Source of the DNA: DAXETY01 sp051155755
GTDB taxonomy: Bacteria > Desulfobacterota > Desulfobacteria > Desulfobacterales > SG8-13
Reading direction: 5' to 3'
Assembly (NCBI GenBank): GCA_051155755.1
Contig: DAXETY010000008.1
Span: 1 to 14,118 of the forward strand
Length of the DNA stretch: 14,118 nucleotides
Shown: positions 6,533 to 13,835 of the stretch, in pieces
Position numbering within the stretch: position 1 is the stretch's first letter
Layout of the letters: each line of letters opens with the position of its first letter
Notes under the pieces: model-generated
Databases searched by the model: none
The model's input: only the letters and a program-made list of their open reading frames with translations
What the model was told of the DNA's origin: nothing
Position numbers and translations under genes: made by a program

Positions 6533-7435
6533 ATGAAGACCGACCGGAAAGTCGCCGTGCTGCAGATGCCGCTCAAGGGATTTCGAGGCCCCTCGACCCG
6601 AACCCAGGTAAGGGGCTATCTGGAAGCCGGACGCTATTTGATCGAAGAGATGCGCAACAACTACCCCGGTCCGGATACGGATTATGCCCGAATTGCCGCC
6701 CCCAGCCTGGGTGCCGGCGATGTGTGGATCTGCACCCGTTGGAAGCAACAGCGTTACGCTGAAATCATCGCCGCTCCCGTGGAGAAAACCCCGCGAACCT
6801 CTTTTGAGGACGACCCCTTCGCAGTTCCGGAAGCGGCCTTGATTCAACGCCTGGATGCCTTCAAAGACTTTCGCTATGACCTGGATGAGGCCCGCTACCC
6901 ATTCCGGCTTCCGGGCGTTGCCCTTCCCCAGGCGCCTCCGGGCTATATCAACTGCTGCACGTTTGTGGAGGCACTCGTCGTTCGGGCCTGGGCCGATGTG
7001 CATGACGGTTTCCGCTGGAGTCCCCGGCGCCACGGCCAGATGATGATCTTTTCCAACGACGATTATTTCTCACCGGTCACCGCCGTGCTGAAAGAGCAGA
7101 TGGCAGTGGCGGTTGCCGATCCGGATACCCTGCCGCACCCCTGGACCCTGGTGCAGGGCTGGCGCTACCAGTGGCGCTCCGGCCACACCTTTCTCATCGT
7201 CGATCATCATCCGGCCACCGACCGGGTTCTAACCCTGGAATCCAACAGCTCTTACAGGGTGAACGGGGTTGGATTTCGGGCGATCGGCAATCTGCGGGAT
7301 CAGCCGGATTCGGCGCCACCGGAAAACTGGTGGGAACTCGAGCAACTGTGGACCTGGGAGCGGATTTGCGCCACCTATCGCTACCGGCAGCAGGCCCGGC
7401 TCAAAGTCAAGGATCGCCGCTGGAGCCGAATCTGA
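6533..7435 (+). CDS. Putative papain-fold (NlpC/P60- or CHAP-like) hydrolase
   Basis: Protein of 300 aa with no signal peptide or membrane segment. The C-terminal half carries the ordered motifs of the NlpC/P60-CHAP superfamily: a cysteine in NCCTFVEALV (Cys141, aligned with the Cys of DCSGFV; Cys142 adjacent), then SGHTFLIVDHH with His218 at the start of a hydrophobic strand, then VLTLESNSS offering Glu236 or Asn238 as third polar residue. This matches the family pattern GH-hydrophobic strand, turn, V-x-x-x-E-x-N. The N-terminal 120 residues show no recognised domain. Members of this superfamily cleave peptidoglycan peptides or act as amidases or acyltransferases; the substrate here cannot be told. 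The absence of an export signal is odd for a wall hydrolase and suggests a cytoplasmic role or a non-classical substrate. Last gene of the run from 3575; it ends 47 bp from the convergent 1008-aa gene with no clear terminator between. The fold call rests on motifs alone. Confidence 0.68.
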   Translation: MKTDRKVAVLQMPLKGFRGPSTRTQVRGYLEAGRYLIEEMRNNYPGPDTDYARIAAPSLGAGDVWICTRWKQQRYAEIIAAPVEKTPRTSFEDDPFAVPEAALIQRLDAFKDFRYDLDEARYPFRLPGVALPQAPPGYINCCTFVEALVVRAWADVHDGFRWSPRRHGQMMIFSNDDYFSPVTAVLKEQMAVAVADPDTLPHPWTLVQGWRYQWRSGHTFLIVDHHPATDRVLTLESNSSYRVNGVGFRAIGNLRDQPDSAPPENWWELEQLWTWERICATYRYRQQARLKVKDRRWSRI

Positions 7436-7482
7436 CGGCAAAGGCGGTCATTTGCGGCCAGGCTGCAGAGCCGGACCCGAAT

Positions 7483-10400
7483 TCATTGCAGCGTTCCGCC
7501 GCAACCGGCGGCCCGGGACGATTTGATCACCACCGCCCGGGAGGTCTTGCCGTCGATCTTGATCGTAATCGGATGGTCGAACCACACGTACCGCAGATGC
7601 TCGGTTTCGGCGGCCGCCGGCAGGGAAGTGATCCAGTTCCAGTCGATGAAATCCCGGCCGTGGTTGCGCACGTTCAGATAACTGATCCCCAGGGAAGTGA
7701 TGTTGTGAAAAAAGTGCGATCCCTGGGAGGGGTCGGCTTTCAGGTTTTCGGCGGTGGTTTCCACGATGGCCCCCACACCGGAGATATCTTTCCAGGACAC
7801 CGGTATTCCCAGCCAGCGGTCGGCCGACCCCCATCGACCCGGACCGATCAGCAGGTATTTGCGCTGTTCGGATGTCAGCCTGTGATTGACGGTGCCGATC
7901 TCTGCGGCAATTTGCACGGTCAGGGCCGGATCGAAGTTTTCGGGACGGACGTAGACCAGGTCGACGATGTCTTCGAACAGGCCGTTTCCCAGTGCCATGG
8001 TCGAATAGCAGAAGGCCGCCTCGATGTCGGACTCGGAGATTTCCACCCGGTGGTTTTGCTGGGTAGTGGCCATGGGGCGGATTTGCAGCAGCGAAAATTC
8101 GGGATGCGGATCGGGGCTTTCGGGCAAGGTCAGGGAAAATTCGATCTCCACCGGACAGCCCATGCCCTTTTTGCCGATCTCGAGGATCTCCTGCAGAATT
8201 TCGGCCAGCGGGAACTGCCCGTACTTCAGCAAACCGGCAAAGGTGAGCACCGGGTATCCGCGCGGATTGTAGACGTCCCGGATCCGGTGTTCTTCCGGGC
8301 TGTAGGTGCTGCACAGCCGCCGTACGGTCGGATGGTCGACGGCTTCGTCGACGGCCAGCTGTGACAGGGTGCATTCGTCGTTGAAGTTGCCGGCGTCGCC
8401 GAAATCTTCCGGGAAGTGACCCATCTTCAGAGCGTAAAAATGGCGCTGGGCATTTTGCAGAATGTCATCCACAGTTGAGAACTGCGGCAGCAGTTGGGGG
8501 TAGGACGGGCAGAACCGCAGCGACCGGCCCCCCTCCACGACGGTTTTCCCCAGCCCCAGCGCAATGTGCGCGATGCCGTCTTCGGGCTTCATTCGATCCA
8601 CCGGATAAAAGTTGAATGACTGTGCAACCCCCGAAACGGTCGGATAGAACAAATCCCGGTACTGATTGCCGCTCAGTTGCTGGATGACCACCGCCATTTT
8701 TTCGTCTTCGATGCGGTGCATGGTGCTGTTGGCATAGGACCGGGGTGCGCTCAGGTAGGTGGAGGCATAGACCAGTTTGATGGCCTGAATGAGCCGCTTC
8801 AGGCGCATGCCCAGCTCGGGATGTTCGTTGGGAAGCATGTAGGTGCGGTAGATGCCGGCAAATGGCTGAAACTGGGCATCTTCCAGCAGGCTCGACGAGC
8901 GCACCGCCAGGGGATAGGTCAGCTGTGCCAGGGTCGTTTCCAGATCGTTTACCAGCCACCGGGGCAGGCGGGCCTGCAGAAAGCGCCGGCTGATCTCCCG
9001 GTCATCCAGGTCGCCGGAGGCCAGATCCTTGAGTTCGTTTTCGGCGATGAACTGATCGAAGGCTTCGGTGGAAATCACCAGCGTCTGGGGCACCCGAATC
9101 TCGACCTGTTGGAAGGTTTCGCGCAACTTGCGGTTTTCCCGGAGCTGAATCGACATGAACGCCAGCCCGCGGGCCTTGCCGCCCAGCGACCCTTTGCCGA
9201 TTTTGACGAACTCGAATTCCGAGTCGTACTGACCGGAAACGAATTCGGCGATCACCCCCTTCTGACGGCCTTTGCGCCGCTCCACGATGGATGCGACCAG
9301 GAACCGACGCAGGTCATCCGCGCTGGAAAAATCCGAAGCTTTGACCGGCTTGAGCTTGGTGGCCAGCAGGATCTCCGAACGGGCCATCAACCAGCTGGAG
9401 AAATGATTGCGGTAGGCGTGATAAAAGATCGACTCATCGGGGATCGAGGGCAGCACCTTCTGCATTTCCCGCAGATTGGAGACCCGGGCCACTTCGGTTC
9501 CGTCCGGCATCCGGAAGATGAAATCGCCGAACCCCAGTGCGCTTTTGAAAAATGCGCGAATTTCGGTGTGCAGGGTCGGTGAGTTCTTGTTGAGGAAAAC
9601 GGCCGGTACCTGCTGGGCCCGGTGCCGGTTCTTCTCCTCGGAGCTGAGCATCAGCATCGGAATGTCGGCGGTTTCACCGCGGATCATCTGCAGCAGCTCG
9701 AAGCCGGCGTCCGCATCCAGGCGGCCTTCCCGCGGAAACCGCACATCCGAAAACACCGACAGCAGATAGGCCTGATAGCGTCGGTACAGGTACTCGGCTT
9801 CTTCGAAATTTTCCGCCAGCAGGATTTTCGGCCGCGCCCGCATCCGCAGAATACGGTGCTCGTCATTGAGGGAGTCCTCCATGACCGCCTGGGTCTGCAG
9901 CACGATTTCCTTGTAGAGCAGCGGCAGAATCGAGCTGTAGTAGATGGGCGAGTCTTCGACCATGATCAACACCCGCACCTTGGCACGCCGGGTGTCGAAA
10001 TCGATGTTCATCCGGTCTTCCACACTTTTGATCATGGCCAGCAGAATATCGGTGTTGCCCGACCAGACGAACAATTTGTCCACCGGGCGGCGCTGGAGTT
10101 GTTCCTGGTCCAGCAGCAGACGATTGGTGCGGTGAGCCAACAGAAACACCGGCAGGTCGGGATAAATCTCTTTGATGTGACGGCTCAGACCGAAGGCGTC
10201 CATGTCGTCCAGGGTCGGCATGGTGATCACAAGGTCGAAATTCTTCCGGGAAAGCGCCGCAATGGCTTCCCGGGCCGACGAAACCCAGGTCAGGTGCGGT
10301 GGTCGCGACAGGTTCAGTCCGCGGTATTCGTGGATGATCCGTTCGGCCAGGCGGCCTTCCTCCTCCATGATGAAGGCGTCATAGGGGGTGGAGACCAGCA

Positions 10401-10509
10401 GGATTTCGGTGACCTTCCGCGACATCAACTCGTGGAAGACCTTGAAGGAAAGGTCGAACGTGTCGAAAAGCTCCGCTTTGGCCGGTTGCGTGGACTCGTT
10501 GCTGTGCAT
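7483..10509 (-). CDS. Receiver-linked PEP/pyruvate-binding domain protein
   Basis: Protein of 1008 aa. Residues about 33-165 form a receiver-like domain in which the acidic pair and phosphoacceptor are lost (VSTPYD; VITMPTL where Asp is expected), so a pseudo-receiver. Residues about 178-325 form an intact receiver: Glu185/Asp186, phosphoacceptor Asp255 in FSDVRF, Ser289/Ser290, Lys308. Residues about 435-812 match the ATP-grasp-like N-terminal domain of PEP synthase/pyruvate phosphate dikinase: SLGGKARGL (441-449), AVRSSSLLED (535-544), closing LQIRP (808-812). The remaining 196 residues hold LLIGPGRWGSADRWLG (886-901) but no TGG-type phosphohistidine swivel domain and no PEP-binding barrel. 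It therefore cannot run the full PEP synthase reaction alone and is probably a phosphorylation-controlled regulator or phosphotransferase (inferred). The ATG at 10509 has only a weak GAAAG. The gene is divergent from nadE. Confidence 0.88.
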   Translation of the reverse strand: MHSNESTQPAKAELFDTFDLSFKVFHELMSRKVTEILLVSTPYDAFIMEEEGRLAERIIHEYRGLNLSRPPHLTWVSSAREAIAALSRKNFDLVITMPTLDDMDAFGLSRHIKEIYPDLPVFLLAHRTNRLLLDQEQLQRRPVDKLFVWSGNTDILLAMIKSVEDRMNIDFDTRRAKVRVLIMVEDSPIYYSSILPLLYKEIVLQTQAVMEDSLNDEHRILRMRARPKILLAENFEEAEYLYRRYQAYLLSVFSDVRFPREGRLDADAGFELLQMIRGETADIPMLMLSSEEKNRHRAQQVPAVFLNKNSPTLHTEIRAFFKSALGFGDFIFRMPDGTEVARVSNLREMQKVLPSIPDESIFYHAYRNHFSSWLMARSEILLATKLKPVKASDFSSADDLRRFLVASIVERRKGRQKGVIAEFVSGQYDSEFEFVKIGKGSLGGKARGLAFMSIQLRENRKLRETFQQVEIRVPQTLVISTEAFDQFIAENELKDLASGDLDDREISRRFLQARLPRWLVNDLETTLAQLTYPLAVRSSSLLEDAQFQPFAGIYRTYMLPNEHPELGMRLKRLIQAIKLVYASTYLSAPRSYANSTMHRIEDEKMAVVIQQLSGNQYRDLFYPTVSGVAQSFNFYPVDRMKPEDGIAHIALGLGKTVVEGGRSLRFCPSYPQLLPQFSTVDDILQNAQRHFYALKMGHFPEDFGDAGNFNDECTLSQLAVDEAVDHPTVRRLCSTYSPEEHRIRDVYNPRGYPVLTFAGLLKYGQFPLAEILQEILEIGKKGMGCPVEIEFSLTLPESPDPHPEFSLLQIRPMATTQQNHRVEISESDIEAAFCYSTMALGNGLFEDIVDLVYVRPENFDPALTVQIAAEIGTVNHRLTSEQRKYLLIGPGRWGSADRWLGIPVSWKDISGVGAIVETTAENLKADPSQGSHFFHNITSLGISYLNVRNHGRDFIDWNWITSLPAAAETEHLRYVWFDHPITIKIDGKTSRAVVIKSSRAAGCGGTLQ

Positions 10510-10536
10510 GGCTTTCAGATTCCGGGAATTCCGTAG

Positions 10537-10556
10537 GGCCGGCCACCGCGCCGGCC
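10537..10556. promoter_or_regulatory. Strong GC hairpin in the leader of the 1008-aa gene
   Basis: GGCCGGC (10537-10543) and GCCGGCC (10550-10556) form a perfect 7-bp stem around CACCGC, 27 nt upstream of the ATG at 10509 on the minus strand. Read on the + strand it is followed by GCTTTCTGCCTTTTT, a poor T-tract. The rest of the divergent gap (10557-10805) shows no convincing promoter. TTGACG at 10625-10630 has only TAGGTT at 17 bp, and an 8-bp direct repeat CCCAACGG lies at 10773-10788. Confidence 0.45.
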
Positions 10557-10805
10557 GCTTTCTGCCTTTTTGATGTATCGGAAAAACGCCTTCTCCGCAA
10601 CCCGACGCGTGTGCAAGCTTCGGCGTTGACGGGCTGTGCGGATTGGATTAGGTTTTTCCCTTGTAAAGGTATTTCAACGCAAGCCTGAAGACGTCCATAG
10701 CACCGAATTATAAATGGACCACCGGTTTCGGGCTCACCGACGCAAGGGGCGGACGAGCCAACCGGCAGACCGCCCAACGGCCCAACGGTAAACAGGAGTG
10801 TCGAT

Positions 10806-12512
10806 ATGAAAATTGCCCTCGCGCAGATCAATCCGGTGATCGGCGATTTCGAATATAACTACGAGTGCATCCGCAGCCGGGCCGAGGCCGCCCGCCGGCG
10901 CGGATGCGACCTGGTCGTGTTTTCCGAGCTGGCCCTCTCCGGTTATCCCCCCCGGGATCTCCTCGACAAATCCGATTTCGTCGACGCCAATCTGCGCTGT
11001 CTCGGCCGCATGCTGGAAACCATTCGCGGCATCGGCGTGATCTGCGGATATGTCGAGCCCAACGATGCCACCCAGGGTCGGGCCCTGTTCAACACGGCGG
11101 TGCTTTTTGAAGACGGCCGGGTATTGCACAGGGTGCGCAAGCGGCTGCTGCCCACCTACGACGTGTTCGATGAAACCCGTTATTTCGAGCCCGGTTCGGA
11201 GTGCTGCCTGTTCTCCTACCGCGGCCGGCAGCTTGGGGTGACCGTCTGTGAAGACGTCTGGAACGACAAGGACATTTTCGATCGGCGCATCTACCATGTG
11301 GACCCGGTCCAGGAAATGGCCCGACAGGGTGCCGACCTGATCTTCAACATTTCCGCATCTCCCTTCCATCACGGCAAAATCGAGTTCCGCCACCGTCTCC
11401 ACGGCTCGATTGCCCGCAAATACAAGGTTCCGTTCGTGTTCGTCAACCAGGTCGGCGGCAACGACAGCCTTCTGTTCGACGGGGTCAGCACGGCCTACGA
11501 CCGCCAGGGGGATCTGGTCGCCCGGGCGGCGGACTTCGAAGAAGACCTGGTGGTGCTCGATACGGAATCCTGGCAGGGCGATGTGCGCGACATACCCGAT
11601 TCAAAGGAGGAGGCCGTTCTCAAAGCCCTGGTCATGGGGACCCGGGATTACGTGACCAAGTGCGGTTTTTCGAAGGCGGTCATCGGCTTGAGCGGCGGTA
11701 TCGATTCGGCCCTGGTGGCGGTGATTGCCGCCCGCGCCCTGGGACCCGAAAATGTGTACACGGTGTTCATGCCTTCGCGGCACACCTCCCGGGACAACTA
11801 CGAAGATACCCGCCGGCTGGCCCGGAACCTGGACCTTTCCCTGGAAACCATTCCGATTGACCCCATATTCGACGCGTTTCACGGTGAGCTGGCGGCCGTT
11901 TTGAAAACCGAAAAGCACGGCGTCACCGAGCAGAATATCCAGGCCCGCACCCGCGGCACCATATTGATGGCCGTGTCCAACGAACGCCGCTGTCTGCTGC
12001 TTTCCACCGGCAACAAATCCGAGCTGGCCGTGGGATACTGCACGCTGTACGGCGATATGAACGGCGGCCTGGCGGTGATCTCCGACGTGCCCAAGACCAT
12101 GGTCTACGACCTGGCGAATCTGATCAACCACGACCGCGAGCGCATTCCGCAGCGGATCCTGGACAAGGCGCCCTCGGCCGAGCTGGCACCCGATCAGAAA
12201 GACGAAGACGATCTGCCGCCCTACGCCGTGCTGGACCCGATTCTCAGCGCGTACATCGAGGAATCCAAAAGCGCTTCGGAGCTGTTGGCCATGGGCTATG
12301 AGCGTTCCCTGGTGGAGGCCGTCATCACCCGGGTGGACCGCAATGAATACAAGCGCCAGCAGGCCCCGCCGGGGCTTAAAGTGACCTCCCGCGCCTTCGG
12401 TTTCGGACGGCGCTATCCAATCGCCCAGCGGTTCGTCCCAGCCTACGTTCAAAAGCGGGTGCCGGCCGGCGGGAATTCGAGCTTTGCGCCGCTGAGCGGC
12501 GAAGAAGAATGA
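10806..12512 (+). CDS. nadE: Glutamine-dependent NAD+ synthetase
   Basis: Catalyses the last step of NAD+ synthesis: ATP-dependent amidation of nicotinate adenine dinucleotide, with ammonia taken from glutamine. The 568-aa protein has both expected domains. The N-terminal nitrilase-type glutaminase (about 1-260) shows the catalytic triad Glu41 in FSELALSGYPPR, Lys112 in RVRKRLLPTYDVFDETRYF and Cys148 in GVTVCEDVWND. The C-terminal synthetase (about 270-550) shows the P-loop SGGIDS (296-301), then STGNKSELAVGYCTLYGDM and PKTMVYDLA, which bind the nucleotides. Length is normal for the two-domain bacterial form. AGGAG (10794-10798) lies 7 nt before the ATG. It is divergent from the 1008-aa gene and ends 7 bp before the stop of the convergent radical SAM gene. 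No T-rich terminator is visible between them. Confidence 0.97.
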   Translation: MKIALAQINPVIGDFEYNYECIRSRAEAARRRGCDLVVFSELALSGYPPRDLLDKSDFVDANLRCLGRMLETIRGIGVICGYVEPNDATQGRALFNTAVLFEDGRVLHRVRKRLLPTYDVFDETRYFEPGSECCLFSYRGRQLGVTVCEDVWNDKDIFDRRIYHVDPVQEMARQGADLIFNISASPFHHGKIEFRHRLHGSIARKYKVPFVFVNQVGGNDSLLFDGVSTAYDRQGDLVARAADFEEDLVVLDTESWQGDVRDIPDSKEEAVLKALVMGTRDYVTKCGFSKAVIGLSGGIDSALVAVIAARALGPENVYTVFMPSRHTSRDNYEDTRRLARNLDLSLETIPIDPIFDAFHGELAAVLKTEKHGVTEQNIQARTRGTILMAVSNERRCLLLSTGNKSELAVGYCTLYGDMNGGLAVISDVPKTMVYDLANLINHDRERIPQRILDKAPSAELAPDQKDEDDLPPYAVLDPILSAYIEESKSASELLAMGYERSLVEAVITRVDRNEYKRQQAPPGLKVTSRAFGFGRRYPIAQRFVPAYVQKRVPAGGNSSFAPLSGEEE

Positions 12513-12519
12513 TGGGCCG

Positions 12520-13452
12520 CTAGCAGCGGATGCCCTGGCGGGTGTTGCGTCGCCGCAGGGCCGCCTGGATCATCTGCAGCGTTTCGCGTTTGCGCAGGGA
12601 CCAGTCCGGTGCCACCAGCTCTTCCGGGTGGGGGTCTCCGGTGAGTCGCTGCACCACCACCGAAGCGGGAATGCGTTCGAGAAAATCGCAGACCCCTTCC
12701 ACGTATTCCTGCTGGCTCAGACACCGATATCCTCCCCGGCGGTACAGCGCATCCAGGGCCGTGCCCCGTATGACATAGAGCAGGTGCAGTTTGATGCCGT
12801 CGATGCCGATGCGGGCCAGCGCCTCGGCGGTTGTCCGCATGTCCGCGGCGCTTTCACCGGGAAGGCCCAGTATCACGTGCGCGCACACATGCAAGCCGCG
12901 CCGCCGGGCGGCTTCCACCGAGCGTTGAAAACAGGCGAAATCGTGTCCCCGGTTGATGCGGGCCAGGGTGGCGTCATGCGCCGATTGCAGGCCGATTTCA
13001 AGCCAGACCAGGCAGCGCCGGTCGAATTCCGCCAGCAGGTCGAGTACGTTCTCGTCGATGCAGTCCGGCCGGGTGCCTATGGAAATCCCCACCACGTCGT
13101 CGACGACCAGGGCTTCGCCGTAAAGGGATCGCAGCGTTGCGACCGGTGCGTAGGTGTTCGAAAACGATTGAAAATATGCTATAAACTTTTTGGCTTTGTA
13201 GCGCCGGGCCAGTCGCTGCTTGCCCTGCAGCAGCTGCTCGGTGATCGACATCCCGCTGGCGTGCGCCCCGGTCCCGGATCCGCGGTCGTTGCAGTAGATG
13301 CAGCCCCCCGTGGCAACGCGGCCGTCCCGGTTGGGGCATCCGAGGCCGGCGTCGATGGTGATCTTTTGCACCCGGCAGCCGAAGCGATCCCGCAGGTAGC
13401 GGTTGAGACTGTAGTAGCGCGGAGATGGTTCGATTGGTTCAATTGGTTTCAT
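12520..13452 (-). CDS. TIGR01212 / YhcC-type radical SAM protein
   Basis: Member of the radical SAM group typified by E. coli YhcC, related in style to Elp3. The specific reaction is not established. From the ATG at 13452 (310 aa) it opens with the family's RYYSLNRYLRDRFG (12-25), then the iron-sulfur motif with Cys39, Cys51 and Cys54 (CX11CX2C) in GCPNRDG and GGCIYCN. GTRPDCID, WLEIGLQSAHDATLARINRGHD, GLPGES and the C-terminal HLLYVIRGTAL follow in the expected order. The frame stays open upstream to 13578, but that extension has no ATG, begins at TTG, lies in short repeats and resembles nothing in the family, so I reject it. The chosen ATG is built from a 9-bp repeat unit and has no Shine-Dalgarno sequence. 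The stop codon TAG is 8 bp from the convergent nadE. Confidence 0.92.
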   Translation of the reverse strand: MKPIEPIEPSPRYYSLNRYLRDRFGCRVQKITIDAGLGCPNRDGRVATGGCIYCNDRGSGTGAHASGMSITEQLLQGKQRLARRYKAKKFIAYFQSFSNTYAPVATLRSLYGEALVVDDVVGISIGTRPDCIDENVLDLLAEFDRRCLVWLEIGLQSAHDATLARINRGHDFACFQRSVEAARRRGLHVCAHVILGLPGESAADMRTTAEALARIGIDGIKLHLLYVIRGTALDALYRRGGYRCLSQQEYVEGVCDFLERIPASVVVQRLTGDPHPEELVAPDWSLRKRETLQMIQAALRRRNTRQGIRC

Positions 13453-13458
13453 TGGTTC
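13423..13458 (-). repeat. 9-bp tandem repeat overlapping the radical SAM start codon
   Basis: On the minus strand four units run GAACCAATG, AAACCAATT, GAACCAATC, GAACCATCT. The ATG start at 13452-13450 is the end of the first unit. The rest is translated as KPIEPIEPS at the protein N-terminus. Changes in copy number would add or remove three residues at a time without a frameshift. Confidence 0.75.
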
Positions 13459-13606
13459 GATTGATTGCGGATTGCAGAGCGGATTCGTACTGAAAACGGC
13501 GAGGGGGCGAGTCGGCGAATCGGCGCTCGTCGAAAGTAATATTGGGCTCAAAGCGCAAAGCGCAAGGGAAAATGCCAAAATCGGAAATGATGGAAAACCA
13601 TGAGAA

Positions 13607-13638
13607 TTGTCCGTTGTCCGTAGTCCGTCGTCCGTTGT
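13607..13638 (-). repeat. Heptamer tandem repeat, opposite orientation
   Basis: Written on the + strand the units are TTGTCCG, TTGTCCG, TAGTCCG, TCGTCCG, TTGT. The reverse complement gives CGGACAA-type units, matching 2-36 and 13729-13749. With the latter it forms an inverted pair about 90 bp apart. Confidence 0.75.
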
Positions 13639-13728
13639 AATCCGATTGCTAACTGAAGATGATCGTAGAAACGCTTCGGGCGAATCCGCGCCGGAACAAT
13701 TTAGTCAAAAAACAGTTTGTCCCCTGAC

Positions 13729-13749
13729 AACGGACCACGGACAACGGAC
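13729..13749 (+). repeat. Heptamer tandem repeat, same orientation as window start
   Basis: Three 7-bp units, AACGGAC, CACGGAC, AACGGAC, identical in order and phase to the first units at 2-15. It is directly followed by the GCCGGC hairpin at 13750-13764 and lies about 86 bp upstream of mnmG. Confidence 0.75.
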
Positions 13750-13835
13750 GCCGGCGCAGCCGGCAACCGACCATGGGTTCAGCGAACAACCGCAACTTAC
13801 GCATTTATTGCTTTCGTTACAAGGAAATATCCGCA

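Larger units (their letters stand above)
13453..13835. other. Divergent intergenic region rich in short tandem repeats
   Basis: The 383-bp gap between the radical SAM start and mnmG holds no gene I can support. Besides the arrays listed separately it contains: GATTGCG then GATTGCA (7 bp, 13463-13476); CGAGGGGG, CGAGTCGG, CGAATCGG (8 bp, 13500-13523); CAAAGCG twice plus CAAGG (7 bp, 13549-13567); and a small hairpin GCCGGC-GCA-GCCGGC (13750-13764) right after the last heptamer array. I see no convincing -35/-10 pair for either gene. Confidence 0.6.

Noticed and set aside
12487..12501. Palindrome CGCCGCT-G-AGCGGCG at the end of nadE as a bidirectional terminator
   Set aside because: It lies inside nadE coding sequence, has almost no loop in its full form, and no T-run follows on either strand.
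13453..13578. 42-residue N-terminal extension of the radical SAM protein
   Set aside because: It starts at TTG, runs through unrelated short tandem repeats, and is absent from the typical family N-terminus, which begins just before RYYSLNRYL.
13607..13749. CRISPR array
   Set aside because: The units are 7 bp and contiguous, with no spacers and no cas genes in the window.
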